The translations under genes and the position numbers were made by a program. The notes beneath the pieces are model-generated. The model worked only from the letters and a program-made list of their open reading frames with translations, was not told the DNA's origin and made no database searches. From Micromonospora costi (GTDB lineage Bacteria; Actinomycetota; Actinomycetes; Mycobacteriales; Micromonosporaceae), in the NCBI RefSeq assembly GCF_003626655.1, contig NZ_RBAN01000003.1, forward strand, positions 372,001-436,000: a DNA stretch of 64,000 nt. Direction: 5' to 3'. The number at the start of each line of letters is the position of its first letter. Positions within the stretch are counted from its first letter, which is position 1. Shown here in pieces: positions 27,215 to 36,706 of the stretch.

Positions 27215-28264
27215 GTGCTGGGTCAGCAGGATGTGGGACACCGGATAGTGGTTCGCCGGATTGTGGGCATTCGCGAAGGCCGGCCCCTGTTCTCGGACGC
27301 CCTCGGTGAGCTGGTCGAACTGAGCGAGACCCATCTCACGCTGGCCACCGCACAGGGCCCCCTGCGCGTACCCCGCGACGAGGTGCACCGGGCCAAGCGC
27401 GTACCGCCCACCCGGCGCCCGACCGCCGCCGCCGTGATCGAGCTGGAGCTGGCCGCCGACGAGGCCTGGCCCGCGCCGGTCCGCGGCCGGCTGGGCGGCT
27501 GGCTCCTGCGCGCCGCCGACGGGTGGACCGGGCGGGCCAACTCGGCGCTGCCCGTCGGCGACCCCGACCGGCCGCTGCCCGCCGCGGTCGACGCGGTCGA
27601 ACGCTGGTACGCCGAGCGGGGCCTACCACCGATGGTCAACACCCCCCTGCCGCTCGCCGCGCCGGTCGGCGCGGAACTGGACGCGCGCGGCTGGGCGAGC
27701 CGCCCGCCGGTGCTGGTGCAGACCGCCGCGCTGCCACTGCCGCCCGTCCCGCTGCCGCTGCCGCCCGCCGGCACCGCGAGCGAGGGGCCGCCGGGCGGCG
27801 CCGCGTCCGCCGGCACCGCGTCCGCGGGCGTCGCGGGGGCGGCGACGACGGGCATCGCCGCGGCCGTGGTGGAGCTGGCCACCGTGCCCTCTCCCGAGTG
27901 GCTCGCGGTCGCGTCCGGTCGCAAGGGCGGCCTGCCGGACGCCGCCCGGCACGTGCTCACCGCCGTGGACCAGGTTCGTTTCGCTCACGCGTACGTCGAC
28001 GGCGCCCTGGTGGGGATCGGCCGCGGCACCGTGACCGGGCAGGGGCGGTGGTTGGGGCTCAGCCTCGTCGAGGTGCTGCCGCAGGCGCGCCGGCAGGGGC
28101 TCGCGGGCCGGCTCATCCGGGCCCTGGCCGAGTGGGGCGCGCAGGCGGGCGCCACGCGCTCCTTCCTCCAGGTCGAGCAGCACAACACCGGGGCCGTGGC
28201 CCTCTACCAGCGGCTCGGCTTCACCACCCACCACACGTACCGGACCCGCGTCGCCCCACACTGA
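27215..28264 (+). CDS. GNAT acetyltransferase with N-terminal SH3-like domain (Rv0428c-like)
   Basis: 349 residues. An N-terminal beta-barrel of about 65 residues (GHRIVVRRIVGIREGRPLF, GELVELSE) precedes a helical middle and a Gly/Ala/Pro linker (about 180-215). The C-terminal GNAT core has the acetyl-CoA loop LPQARRQGLAGRL and QVEQHNTGAVALYQRLGF. This layout matches Mycobacterium Rv0428c, reported to acetylate a histone-like protein; the target here is inferred only. GTG at 27215 follows GGGGAGG. Divergent from fdxA. Confidence 0.82.
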   Translation: MLGQQDVGHRIVVRRIVGIREGRPLFSDALGELVELSETHLTLATAQGPLRVPRDEVHRAKRVPPTRRPTAAAVIELELAADEAWPAPVRGRLGGWLLRAADGWTGRANSALPVGDPDRPLPAAVDAVERWYAERGLPPMVNTPLPLAAPVGAELDARGWASRPPVLVQTAALPLPPVPLPLPPAGTASEGPPGGAASAGTASAGVAGAATTGIAAAVVELATVPSPEWLAVASGRKGGLPDAARHVLTAVDQVRFAHAYVDGALVGIGRGTVTGQGRWLGLSLVEVLPQARRQGLAGRLIRALAEWGAQAGATRSFLQVEQHNTGAVALYQRLGFTTHHTYRTRVAPH

Positions 28265-28288
28265 CCCGCCACACCCGGGCATGTCCAA

Positions 28289-28363
28289 GACCCACTCCAC
28301 ATCGCGGAAGTAGCGGTGTCCCAGCAACCCAGTCCCCGCAACATCAAGGAACTGGAGTGGATC
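28289..28363. repeat. Imperfect inverted repeat (CCACTCCA...TGGAGTGG)
   Basis: Terminal arms GACCCACTCCA and TGGAGTGGATC enclose about 53 bp of unpaired sequence. It lies directly after the GNAT gene. I recall similar sequence repeated in Micromonospora genomes, but only one copy is in this window. Confidence 0.55.
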
Positions 28364-28377
28364 ACCACCCCCCACCC

Positions 28378-28452
28378 CCGCGATCTTGCACTTTCTGCCC
28401 CGGCATACAGGGCAAAAGCCGCGTCTCAGGGGCCGAAACTGCAAGATCGCGG
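28378..28452. repeat. 75-bp palindromic element (CCGCGATCTTGCA...)
   Basis: Two 24-bp arms match at 22 of 24 positions (CCGCGATCTTGCACTTTCTG... and its near-complement) around a 27-bp centre. Located between convergent genes, 15 bp from the preceding repeat; probably a different repeat family from those at 15.8 and 17.8 kb. Confidence 0.8.
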
Positions 28453-28536
28453 AGGGGCGTGGGCCGCGCGCGGAGCGTGCGGCCCACGCCGGGCTCGCGG
28501 AGGGGGCCGCGCGCGGAGCCGCGGTCCCCGCGCGGG

Positions 28537-29004
28537 TTAGCGGCGGACTACCTTGCGGGGCTTGGCGGCCTTCAGTTCGGCGTACCGCTTGAGGCTCTGC
28601 GAGCGGTGGTCGAGCCCGAGCGAGGTGAGCACGAGGTACCCGACCAGCGTCCCGGCGCCGGTGGCGGCCAGGTAGAGCCAGATCTGCGCGAAGAAGGTGC
28701 CCGCGCCGCCGGCGAACGGGCTGTCGCCCACCAGTAGCGGCCCGACCAGCACGGTCAGGAGCAACGCCACGAGTACGGCGCCCGCCACGTCGGCCGCCCA
28801 GTCGCCGAGCGGTCGCCGCCGCCCCCAGTAGAACGCGACAACGGCCAGGATCAGCCCGATCAGCACGAACATCCCCAGCGACACCCGGTCGGCCGCGGCG
28901 TCGTCGCCGTCGTCGGTGCCGAACTGGATGATCAGCCGAGCGGCCACGTTGACCACGAAGAGCGCTCCGGCGAGCGCCCCGATGTCGCGCCACCGCTTGT
29001 CCAT
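28537..29004 (-). CDS. Four-helix membrane protein, hypothetical
   Basis: 155 residues with four hydrophobic segments (about 8-27, 43-60, 73-93, 105-128) and a basic C-terminus (KAAKPRKVVRR). No catalytic motif seen. ATG at 29004 follows AGGAGGT. A similar-sized membrane gene follows the same orientation upstream, next to mshB; no function can be assigned. Confidence 0.7.
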   Translation of the reverse strand: MDKRWRDIGALAGALFVVNVAARLIIQFGTDDGDDAAADRVSLGMFVLIGLILAVVAFYWGRRRPLGDWAADVAGAVLVALLLTVLVGPLLVGDSPFAGGAGTFFAQIWLYLAATGAGTLVGYLVLTSLGLDHRSQSLKRYAELKAAKPRKVVRR

Positions 29005-29082
29005 CGCACGACCTCCTGCCCCACCGCCCGCACCCGGAGCGGTGTCCTGGCAGGAATATCTACCACCGGAACCTGTGTGCCG

Positions 29083-29541
29083 TCAGTCCCCCAGACGTGA
29101 CGGCGGCACCGCGAGGATCTGCCGGAAGCCCATGACCGCGAACGTCATCGCGCCCGCCACGATCATGACGAGGCCGACCCAGTTGTCGCCGGCGAGCAGC
29201 AGGTCACCCTCGGAGGTCCGCACGGCCGCGACGGCCATCAGCACGAACCACGGTACGGCGGGCAGCGCCACCGACCAGCGGCGGCCGACCGACTCGTGGG
29301 CGAACCAGCTCAGCACGATGTTCGCGCCGATCGCGAGCAGCACCGACACCCCGATGAGCTGCCCGGCCACCCGGACCGTGGCGAGGATGAGTTCCAGCAG
29401 GCCGGTCACCACGCCGGCCACGACCGCCACGAGCCCGCCGGCCACGCGCACGCCGACGTCGAGCAGGCGCGGCGGGGGGCCCGCGGGCGGCGGGGTGGTC
29501 TCGTCCGGGGCGACCGACATCGGGGCGGCGGGCAGGGTCAC
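29083..29541 (-). CDS. Four-helix membrane protein downstream of mshB, hypothetical
   Basis: 152 residues: a Pro-rich cytoplasmic start, then hydrophobic segments at about 30-50, 55-75, 92-108 and 120-140. Its ATG overlaps the mshB stop by 4 bp (ATGA), so it is translated with mshB. A role linked to thiol metabolism or transport is possible from position alone. Confidence 0.75.
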   Translation of the reverse strand: MTLPAAPMSVAPDETTPPPAGPPPRLLDVGVRVAGGLVAVVAGVVTGLLELILATVRVAGQLIGVSVLLAIGANIVLSWFAHESVGRRWSVALPAVPWFVLMAVAAVRTSEGDLLLAGDNWVGLVMIVAGAMTFAVMGFRQILAVPPSRLGD

Positions 29542-30452
29542 CGCAGGCCGGCCGCCGTGACCGGGGCCCGGTCCGGGCCGACGTCGGGAAGCCCCGCGAA
29601 GAGGTCGTCCTCCCAGGCGTACGGGCCGCTGCCCGGCCCCTTCTCCCCCACCGCGAGCGTGTAGTACTCGACCCCGATGAACTCCGCGCCGAAGTTGCCG
29701 GCGATCGCGTAGAGCCAGGAGTTGTGGGGGATCTGGGTGGCGTGGGCGCGCATCGCCGCCTGCTTCGCGGCGTGCTGGTCGGTGGCGTCGATCCGGGCGG
29801 CGATCTGCTCGTCCGGGGTGCCGAAGGGCAACTCGGCGACGTCCTCGATGCCGACGAACGGGTTGTCGGCCGACTCGGTGAACTCGGTCATGCCCGCCTC
29901 GAGCACGCTGAGCGGCATGGCCGTCCAGTAGACCTTGGCCGGCGCGAACCCCTCGGCGGCGGCCAGCTCGACGGCGCGCATCGCGACCCGGTGCGCCTGG
30001 ATGTGGTCGGGGTGCCCGTAGAAGCCGTTCTCGTCGTACGTGATCAACACCTGCGGACGGATCTCGCGCATGATCTCCACGAGGTGCCCGGCGGCCTCGT
30101 CCAGGTCGGCCTGCCAGAAGGCCCGGGGGTGTTCGTTCGTGGCGAGGCCCATCATCCCGGAGTCGCGGTAGCGGCCGGCGCCGCCGAGGAAGCGGTGGTC
30201 GGTGACGCCGAGCGCGGCACAGGCCGCGGCCAGCTCGCCGATCCGGTAGCCGCCGAGCTGGTCCGCCTCGGCGGCGGCGAGCTGGGCCAGCTCCGGTACG
30301 TGGATCTCGCCCTCCTCGCCCAGCGTGCAGGTCACCAGCGTGACGTGGGCGCCGGCGGCGGCGTAGTGGGCCATGGTCGAGCCGGTGCCGATGGTCTCGT
30401 CGTCGGGGTGCGCGTGGACCAGCAGCAGGCGGCGGTCGGGCAGCGTCGTCAC
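29538..30452 (-). CDS. mshB: Mycothiol biosynthesis deacetylase MshB
   Basis: 304 residues, LmbE/PIG-L zinc deacetylase. HAHPDDE at 13-19 gives the zinc His and Asp; GHPDHIQAH in the middle gives the third ligand and catalytic residues. It removes acetate from GlcNAc-inositol, the second committed step to mycothiol, the main thiol of actinobacteria. GTG at 30452 gives a start matching the family ([17 protein letters not shown]); the longer frame runs into the next promoter. The divergent S9 peptidase starts 95 bp away. Confidence 0.93.
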   Translation of the reverse strand: MTTLPDRRLLLVHAHPDDETIGTGSTMAHYAAAGAHVTLVTCTLGEEGEIHVPELAQLAAAEADQLGGYRIGELAAACAALGVTDHRFLGGAGRYRDSGMMGLATNEHPRAFWQADLDEAAGHLVEIMREIRPQVLITYDENGFYGHPDHIQAHRVAMRAVELAAAEGFAPAKVYWTAMPLSVLEAGMTEFTESADNPFVGIEDVAELPFGTPDEQIAARIDATDQHAAKQAAMRAHATQIPHNSWLYAIAGNFGAEFIGVEYYTLAVGEKGPGSGPYAWEDDLFAGLPDVGPDRAPVTAAGLR

Positions 30453-30546
30453 GCCCGTCACTCTAACCGGCGGTTCCGCCCGACCGGCCCGGACGCGTCC
30501 AGGCAGGTCGGCCACATCACCTCCGCAACCGCCTTACGATCTGGCC

Positions 30547-32694
30547 GTGGACTATCCGGAGGTGGCCGCCCGTACCCGCCGGTTCAGCCACGGCGCGCCG
30601 CGCGCCGTCTCCGTGGCCGACGACGGCTCCCGAGTGATCTTCCTGCGCTCGGCCGGTCCGGAGGACCCGGCCGACGCGCTGTGGCTCCTGGACGTGGCGA
30701 GCGGCGAGGAGAGGCTCGTCGCCGACCCGGCGGCGCTGCTGGGCGCCGGCTACGACCCGGACGCTCTCTCGCCGGGCGAGCGCGCGCTGCGCGAACGCCA
30801 GCGCCTGAGCGCCGCCGGGATCGGCTCGTACGCCCTGGACGCGGCCGGCCGGGTGGCGGTCTTCGCGCTGGCGGGCCGGTTGTTCCGCGCCGACCTGGTG
30901 CACGGTGACGTGGTCGAGGTGACCGCCGTGGCGCCGGTCATCGACCCGCGCCCGGACCCGACCGGCGAGCGGCTGGCGTACGTGACCGACACGGCCGAGG
31001 GGGTACGCCGGGGCGAGCTGCGGGTGATCGACGCCGACGGCACGGACAGCCTGCTCGCCGGGGAGGACGCCGGGGTGACGTGGGGGCTGGCCGAGCACAT
31101 CGCGGCCGAGGAGTTCGGGCGGTTCCGCGGCTACTGGTGGGCGCCGGACGGCCGCTGTGTGCTCGCGGCCCGGGTCGACGAGTCGCGGCTGGGCCGCTGG
31201 CACCTGCACGACCCGGCCGCCCCGGCCAGCCCGCCGACCACGGTCGCGTACCCGCAGGCCGGCGGGCCGAACGCGGAGGTCAGCCTGCACCTGCTCGACC
31301 TCGACGGCGGCTGGGTGGACGTGCACTGGGACCGCGAGACGTACCCGTACCTGACGGCGGTGAGCTGGGCCGACGGGGGCCCGCTGATCACCGTGCTGCG
31401 CCGGTCCCAACAGCACGGCCTGGTGCTCGCAGTGGATCCGCGTACCGGCGAGACCCAGGTGCACGCCGAGCTGGCCGACCCGCGCTGGGTCGAGCCGATC
31501 GACGGCACGCCGGCGCACCTGCCCGACGGCCGGGTGCTGGTCGGCGGCGAGCTGGCGCACGACGGGTACGACGCCCGCTGCCTGTTCGCCGACGGGACGC
31601 TGCTCACCCCGCCGTCGCTGTACGTGCGCCGGGTGGTCGGCCGGCTGCCGGCCGCCACCGCCGGGCCGGCGGACCTGCTGGTCGAGGCGAGTGACGGCGA
31701 GCCGAGCGAGCGGCACCTGTTCCGGGTGCGTACGACGATCGGCGGCGGGGTCGACGCCCGCCGGCTGACCACCGACTCGGGCTGGCACACGGCGGCCGTG
31801 GGCGGCGACGTGCTCGTGGTGGGGGTCGCGACGCTCGACCACGCGGGCACGCGCTGGACGGTGTGGCGGGGCGACCAGGAGGTGGCGGAGCTGGTGTCCC
31901 ACGCCGCCACCCCGCCGTACTCGCCGCTGCCGCTGCTGGAGCGGGTGACCGACCGGCGGCTGCCGAGCGCGGTGCTGTACCCGAACAGCTACGTGACGGG
32001 CCGCCGGTTGCCGGTGCTGCTGGACATCTACGGCGGCCCCGGCCACCAGGAGGTGGTGGCGGCACGGGCGGCGTGGCTGGAGCGGCAGTGGTGGGCCGAC
32101 GCCGGTTTCGCGGTGGTGGTCGTGGACAACCGGGGCACGCCCGGTGTGGCGCCGTCGTTCGAGAAGGCGATCCACCGGCGGGTGGCCGACGTGACGCTGC
32201 TGGACCAGGTGGACGCGTTGACGGCGCTCGCCGACAAGCACCCGGACCTGGATCTGGGCCGGGTGGCCGTGCGCGGCTGGTCGTTCGGCGGCTGGCTGGC
32301 CGGCCTCGCGGTGCTGCGCCACCCGGAGCTGTTCCGCTGCGGCATCGCGGGCGCGCCGGTCACCGACTGGGCCCTCTACGACACCGCCTACACCGAGCGC
32401 TACCTCGGCCTGCCGGACGACGGCGCGGACGTCTACGCCCACCATTCGCTCATCGAGCTGGCCGCCGAGCCGGTGACGGGACCGGACCAGGCCCGCCCGC
32501 TGCTGCTCGTGCACGGGATGGCGGACGACAACGTGGTGGCCGCGCACACGCTGCGCCTGTCGGCGGCGCTGCTGTCCACCGGCCGGCCGCACTCGGTGCT
32601 GCCGCTGACCGGCGCGACGCACATGGCCGCCGGCGGCACGGCGGAGCGCCTGTTGAGGCTGGAACTGGACTTCCTCCGCGCGCACGTGGGATAG
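30547..32694 (+). CDS. S9 family prolyl oligopeptidase (dipeptidyl peptidase IV-like)
   Basis: 715 residues. An N-terminal beta-propeller (about 1-450) includes an AAEEFGRFRGYWWAPDG segment like the Glu pair that binds the peptide amino end in DPP-IV. The C-terminal alpha/beta hydrolase has GWSFGG (Ser579), Asp in HGMADDN and His in THMAAG. It should cleave dipeptides, probably X-Pro, from short peptides. No signal sequence, so cytoplasmic. GTG at 30547 is the start. It converges on a peptide importer operon, a plausible functional neighbour. Confidence 0.9.
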   Translation: MDYPEVAARTRRFSHGAPRAVSVADDGSRVIFLRSAGPEDPADALWLLDVASGEERLVADPAALLGAGYDPDALSPGERALRERQRLSAAGIGSYALDAAGRVAVFALAGRLFRADLVHGDVVEVTAVAPVIDPRPDPTGERLAYVTDTAEGVRRGELRVIDADGTDSLLAGEDAGVTWGLAEHIAAEEFGRFRGYWWAPDGRCVLAARVDESRLGRWHLHDPAAPASPPTTVAYPQAGGPNAEVSLHLLDLDGGWVDVHWDRETYPYLTAVSWADGGPLITVLRRSQQHGLVLAVDPRTGETQVHAELADPRWVEPIDGTPAHLPDGRVLVGGELAHDGYDARCLFADGTLLTPPSLYVRRVVGRLPAATAGPADLLVEASDGEPSERHLFRVRTTIGGGVDARRLTTDSGWHTAAVGGDVLVVGVATLDHAGTRWTVWRGDQEVAELVSHAATPPYSPLPLLERVTDRRLPSAVLYPNSYVTGRRLPVLLDIYGGPGHQEVVAARAAWLERQWWADAGFAVVVVDNRGTPGVAPSFEKAIHRRVADVTLLDQVDALTALADKHPDLDLGRVAVRGWSFGGWLAGLAVLRHPELFRCGIAGAPVTDWALYDTAYTERYLGLPDDGADVYAHHSLIELAAEPVTGPDQARPLLLVHGMADDNVVAAHTLRLSAALLSTGRPHSVLPLTGATHMAAGGTAERLLRLELDFLRAHVG

Positions 32695-32696
32695 CG

Positions 32697-32761
32697 CCGG
32701 GAACACCACGCCCTGCACCGGGAACACCACGGCCCCGCGCCGGAAACACCGCGGCCCCCGG
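32697..32761 (+). repeat. Three tandem 21-22-bp repeats
   Basis: Units at 32,697, 32,718 and 32,740 share CCGGGAACACCACG or a close variant and lie directly after the peptidase stop; the last runs into the terminator hairpin. Confidence 0.75.
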
Positions 32762-32786
32762 TCGACGACGTTGTCGACCGGGGGCC
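32753..32786. terminator. Perfect 14-bp hairpin between convergent operons
   Basis: GGCCCCCGGTCGAC and GTCGACCGGGGGCC pair perfectly around GACGTT. No U tract on either side. Position, 59 bp after one stop and 16 bp after the other, fits a bidirectional terminator. Confidence 0.75.
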
Positions 32787-32801
32787 AGTCCAGGCGGTGC
32801 G

Positions 32802-34544
32802 TTACGGCTTGACGTACGCGTTCACGAACGCCGGGTAGCCGAAGACGCTGGAGATGAACGCCCCGCCGGCCTTCGACCCGTGCACCACGTAGGCCACGTC
32901 GACGAAGAGCGGCACCACGGGCGCGAACTCCTTCATGATCCGCTCGTCGAGCTTGCCCCACTCCGGGCCCTGCTCGGCCGGGGGCATGGCGAGGATCCGG
33001 TCGAACTCGGCGTTGATCGTCGGGTCGTTGAAGTAGGACTGGTTGCTGTTGCCCTCGGCCTTGATGGTGCGGCCGTCGTAGAGCACCGGCAGGATCGAGG
33101 CGCCGCTCGGCCAGTCCGCCGCCCAGTTACCGATGTACAGGTCCCAGGGGTTGTCCTTCTTCTTGATCTCGTCGAGCTTCGCGTCGTCCGGGATGTTCCG
33201 CAGCGTGATCTTGAAGCCGGCCCGCTCCAGGTTCGCCTTGAGCTGGGTGCCGATCTGCTGCTCGGTGGTGTTGTCGGCGACGCCGAGGACCAGCTCGGGG
33301 GTCTGGCCGCCGAGCAGCTCCTTCACCTTGTCGACGTTGCCGTTGGGGCCCGCCGGGTACGCCTCGTACGCCTTGTAGCCGATGGTCGACGGCGGCATCA
33401 GCGTGGTGAGCGGCGCGGCCACGGTCTGCCCGCCGAGCGCCTTGACGAGGCCCTCGCGGTCGATCGCGTAGTTGAGCGCCTGCCGGATCTTCAGGTCGGT
33501 GACCCGCTGGTTGTTGATGACGAGCTGGTTGGCGCTCGGGGTCGGCGAGAGGATGGTGCGCGACTTCAGCGACGCGTCACCGGCCACCTTCGCGACCAGC
33601 GAGGCCGGCACGAAGTTGAACGCGAGCGCGCTCTGGTCGGCGCCGTTGTCGGCGATCACCCGGTTGTTGGCGGCGTCCGCGGTCGGCCCGAAGCTCCAGA
33701 CGAACTGGTCCGGGTACTGGTGGCGCACCGGGTCGGTGTTCGGGTCCCAGTTCGTGTTCCGGTCCAGCGTGAGCTTGACGCCGACCTGGTTCGACGCGAT
33801 CTTGTACGGCCCGGACGAGAACGGCCGGTTGTCGAGGTTGACGCCGGTGTCCTTGTCCGGCGGCAGCGGCGCGGTGGTCGGCAGCGAGACCGCGAACGGC
33901 AGGTCACAGCGGGGCTTGGCGAACTCGAAGCGCAGGGTCTTGTCGTCCGGCGTGGTGAGGCCGGGCGGCAGCGAGCCCTTGTTCTTCTTGAAGTCCCACT
34001 TGGTGTCGAACTGCGGGGTGTCGGCGAGCCACTCCTGGATGTAGGTCGGGCCGCTGGTCAGGTCGGGGTCGAAGGAGCGGGCGATGCCGTACGCGATCTC
34101 CTTGGCGGTGATCGGGCGGCCGTCCTCGAACTTCACCCCGTCCTTGATCTTGAATTCCCAGACCTTGCAGTCGTTGTTGACGTTGGTGCCCGGCGTCTCG
34201 GCCAGGTCCCCGACGAGGACGAGACCGCCCTTGCCGTCGTCCTTCCAGGTGGTGAGGTAGCGGGCGAAGAGCGGGTTCGCCATGAGACCGGCGAACGAGT
34301 ACGTCCGCTGCGGGTCCAGGTGGGAGATCGGCGTCTCCCGGATGATGGTGAAGGTGCCGCCCTTCTGCGCCCCGGGCACCTCGGCCGCCGGGCCCTGCGA
34401 GTCCTTCGGGTCGGTCGCGATGACCCCGGTCTGCGTACGGTTGTTGTCGACCGTGGTGCCCTCGCCCGTGTTCTTCGAGCAGGCACCCAGTGCCACAACC
34501 AGTGCGATCGCGCCGCCAGCGGCGGCCACCACGCGTGGTCGCAT
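32802..34544 (-). CDS. Oligopeptide ABC transporter substrate-binding lipoprotein
   Basis: 580 residues, solute-binding family 5 (DppA/OppA). Signal peptide with lipobox ALGAC (Cys22). Family features: GGTFTIIRETPISHLDPQ, FKIKDGVKFEDGRPIT, and IRQALNYAIDREGLV. It captures peptides outside the membrane for the two permeases and two ATPases encoded upstream. It is the last gene of the operon, 156 bp from the permease and with its own promoter-like sequence, as often seen where the binding protein is needed in excess. ATG at 34544 follows GGAGGAGG. Confidence 0.93.
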   Translation of the reverse strand: MRPRVVAAAGGAIALVVALGACSKNTGEGTTVDNNRTQTGVIATDPKDSQGPAAEVPGAQKGGTFTIIRETPISHLDPQRTYSFAGLMANPLFARYLTTWKDDGKGGLVLVGDLAETPGTNVNNDCKVWEFKIKDGVKFEDGRPITAKEIAYGIARSFDPDLTSGPTYIQEWLADTPQFDTKWDFKKNKGSLPPGLTTPDDKTLRFEFAKPRCDLPFAVSLPTTAPLPPDKDTGVNLDNRPFSSGPYKIASNQVGVKLTLDRNTNWDPNTDPVRHQYPDQFVWSFGPTADAANNRVIADNGADQSALAFNFVPASLVAKVAGDASLKSRTILSPTPSANQLVINNQRVTDLKIRQALNYAIDREGLVKALGGQTVAAPLTTLMPPSTIGYKAYEAYPAGPNGNVDKVKELLGGQTPELVLGVADNTTEQQIGTQLKANLERAGFKITLRNIPDDAKLDEIKKKDNPWDLYIGNWAADWPSGASILPVLYDGRTIKAEGNSNQSYFNDPTINAEFDRILAMPPAEQGPEWGKLDERIMKEFAPVVPLFVDVAYVVHGSKAGGAFISSVFGYPAFVNAYVKP

Positions 34545-34620
34545 CTCCTACCTCCTCCACCCATCTGTCCGCGGTCGCCGGAGGTGGTACCGCCGACGTC
34601 CCGAGGATCGTAAAGAAGAA

Positions 34621-34648
34621 AAGCTACAAGTTGTGTAACAGTTGTCGA
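34621..34648 (-). promoter_or_regulatory. Possible internal promoter for the binding-protein gene
   Basis: TCGACA and TAGCTT with a 16-bp spacer occur in an AT-rich patch unusual here, 77 bp before the gene start. Sequence match is moderate. Confidence 0.35.
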
Positions 34649-34700
34649 TAAATTCCGCCGCCGGTCGACCGCCGGCCACCTCGCCCCGGGCGGGCCCCGG

Positions 34701-35687
34701 TCAACGCAGCCGGACCCGGGGGTCGATGGCCGCGTACAGCAGGTCGACCAGCACGTTCGCGAGCACCACGAAGACCGCGGCGATCAGCACGGTGGCCATT
34801 ATGGTGGGCAGGTCGCCCGACCGCACCGCGTCCACGGCGGTCCGGCCCAGCCCCTGGATGCCGAACGTGGTCTCGGTGATCACCGTGCCACCGAGCGCGC
34901 CGCCCACGTCGAGACCGGCGATCGTGACGACCGGGGTGATCGCCGCCCGGAGCGCGTGCCGCCCGTACACCTTGGGTTTGGCCAGGCCCTTCGCCCGCGC
35001 GGTGCGGACGAAGTCCTCGGACAGCGTCTCCAGCATCTGCGCCCGGGACAGCCGGGCGTAGATGGCCGAGAAGAGGAAGGCCAGCGACACCCAGGCGAGC
35101 ACCAGGCCGCTCGCCCACTTCACCGGATTGTCGAATATGGACGTGTAGCTCGGCACCGGCAGCAGGCGCAGGTTGTAGACGAAGACGATCAGCAGCACCG
35201 CGCCGACGAAGTAGAGCTGCAACGACGCGCCGGTCAGCGAGAAGCCGATGGCCAGCCGGTCCAGCCACGTGCCCCGTCGCAACGCCGAGATCATGCCCAG
35301 GCCCACGCCGAGCAGCAGCCAGAGGACGGCCGCCGGAATGACGATGCTGAGCGTCACCGGCAGCACCCGGGCGATGGTGTCCGAGACCGCCTCGTTCGTG
35401 ACGTACGACCAGCCGAGGCAGGGCGCGTCGCAGTGGCCGCCCTGGGCGCTGCCCAGGTCCCGACCGGTCACGATGCCCTTCATGTAGCCGGCGTACTGGG
35501 CGACGAGCGGGTCGTTGAGGCCCAGCTCGTCGCGGACCCGCTCCAGCCGCTCCGGGTTGCAGTTCTTCGGGCACATGCCGGTGACCGGGTCGCGGGGCAG
35601 CGCGAAGAACATGAGGAAGGTCAGCACGCTCACCGCGAAGAGGGTCAGCGTGGCGGAGAACAGCCGCTTGATCAGGAACCGCGCCAT
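34701..35687 (-). CDS. Peptide ABC transporter permease (DppB-like)
   Basis: 328 residues, six transmembrane helices. The N-terminus ARFLIKRLFSATLTLFAVS is typical of DppB/OppB; the EAA loop is YGRHALRAAITPVVTIAG. An extracytoplasmic loop contains four cysteines in KNC and GGHCDAPCLGW, uncommon in the family. Forms the channel with the DppC-like protein whose gene ends 11 bp upstream. Confidence 0.92.
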   Translation of the reverse strand: MARFLIKRLFSATLTLFAVSVLTFLMFFALPRDPVTGMCPKNCNPERLERVRDELGLNDPLVAQYAGYMKGIVTGRDLGSAQGGHCDAPCLGWSYVTNEAVSDTIARVLPVTLSIVIPAAVLWLLLGVGLGMISALRRGTWLDRLAIGFSLTGASLQLYFVGAVLLIVFVYNLRLLPVPSYTSIFDNPVKWASGLVLAWVSLAFLFSAIYARLSRAQMLETLSEDFVRTARAKGLAKPKVYGRHALRAAITPVVTIAGLDVGGALGGTVITETTFGIQGLGRTAVDAVRSGDLPTIMATVLIAAVFVVLANVLVDLLYAAIDPRVRLR

Positions 35688-35698
35688 CGCAGGGACCC

Positions 35699-36706
35699 CT
35701 ACCGGGACGACTTCGGGTCGAGCGCGTCACGCAGCGCGTCACCGAAGAGGTTGAAGGCGAACACGAGCGCGAAGATCGTGATGCCGGGGAAGAACACGTA
35801 CGCCGGGTCGGTCTGGAGGTAGTCCAGGCTGCGGTAGATCATGCGACCGAAGCTCGGCGTCTCGTCGCTCAACCCGACGCCGATGAACGAGAGCGCTGCC
35901 TCGCTCGTGATGAACTGCGGCACCGCGAGGGAGAACGACACCAGGATCGGCGCCCAGATGTTCGGCAGCAGCTGCCGGAAGAGCATGTGCCCGAGCCCGG
36001 CGCCGCTCGCCCGGGCGGCCTCGACGAACTCCCGCTCGCGCAGTGCGATCACCTGGCCGCGGACCAGCCGGGCCGTGCTCGTCCAGCCGAAGATCGCGAA
36101 GACCCCGATCAGCACGCCCACGCCGAACGCCGACGAGACCTGCTCCCGCTCGCCGTAGAACCGCAGCACCAGCGTCGGGGTCAACGCCAGCGCGATGACC
36201 AGGAACGGCATGGCGAGCGTGAGGTCGGTGATCCAGTTGATGACGGCGTCCAGCCAGCCACCGAGGTAGCCGGCGAGCGTGCCGAGCACCACCCCGATGG
36301 TCGCGGTGATCACCGCCGCGGCGAACGCGATGAAGAGCGAGGTACGCAGGCCGTAGATCAGCCGGATGAAGATGTCCCGCCCGAGGCCCGGTTCGAGCCC
36401 GAACCAGTGCTCGCCGGTGACACCGCCGGCGTAGCCGAGCGGCATGCCGAAGCCGTCGAGCAGGTTCTGGAACTGCTCGCGCGGCCCGATCCCGTAGGCC
36501 ATCTCGATCAGCGGGGCGGCCAGCGCCAGCACCAGGAAGACGATCAGCATCACGCCGCTGACCATCGCCGTACGGTCGGCGCGCAGCCGGCGCCAGGCGA
36601 GCTGGCCGGGCGAGCGACCGAGGACGTCCCGGCGCTCCGGCGCCCCGGCGTCGCCGCCGGACTCGATCTCCGCCAGCGCGACACCCTCCACCGGGGAGAG
36701 GCTCAC
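35699..36706 (-). CDS. Peptide ABC transporter permease (DppC-like)
   Basis: 335 residues. A cytoplasmic N-terminal region with [20 protein letters not shown], then a first helix, a long outer loop holding [19 protein letters not shown] (the DppC/OppC hallmark 'HxxGTDxxGRD' in altered form), and four or five further helices with EAA loop [17 protein letters not shown]. Start GTG at 36706 overlaps the ATPase stop by 4 bp. Confidence 0.92.
   Translation of the reverse strand: MSLSPVEGVALAEIESGGDAGAPERRDVLGRSPGQLAWRRLRADRTAMVSGVMLIVFLVLALAAPLIEMAYGIGPREQFQNLLDGFGMPLGYAGGVTGEHWFGLEPGLGRDIFIRLIYGLRTSLFIAFAAAVITATIGVVLGTLAGYLGGWLDAVINWITDLTLAMPFLVIALALTPTLVLRFYGEREQVSSAFGVGVLIGVFAIFGWTSTARLVRGQVIALREREFVEAARASGAGLGHMLFRQLLPNIWAPILVSFSLAVPQFITSEAALSFIGVGLSDETPSFGRMIYRSLDYLQTDPAYVFFPGITIFALVFAFNLFGDALRDALDPKSSR

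Noticed and set aside
28378-28452. Possible tRNA or small RNA from the strong palindrome
   Set aside because: No cloverleaf, anticodon arm or T-loop consensus; it resembles an intergenic palindrome element.
30517-32961. 814-codon frame antisense to the S9 peptidase
   Set aside because: Composition of a shadow frame; the real gene has a full catalytic triad.
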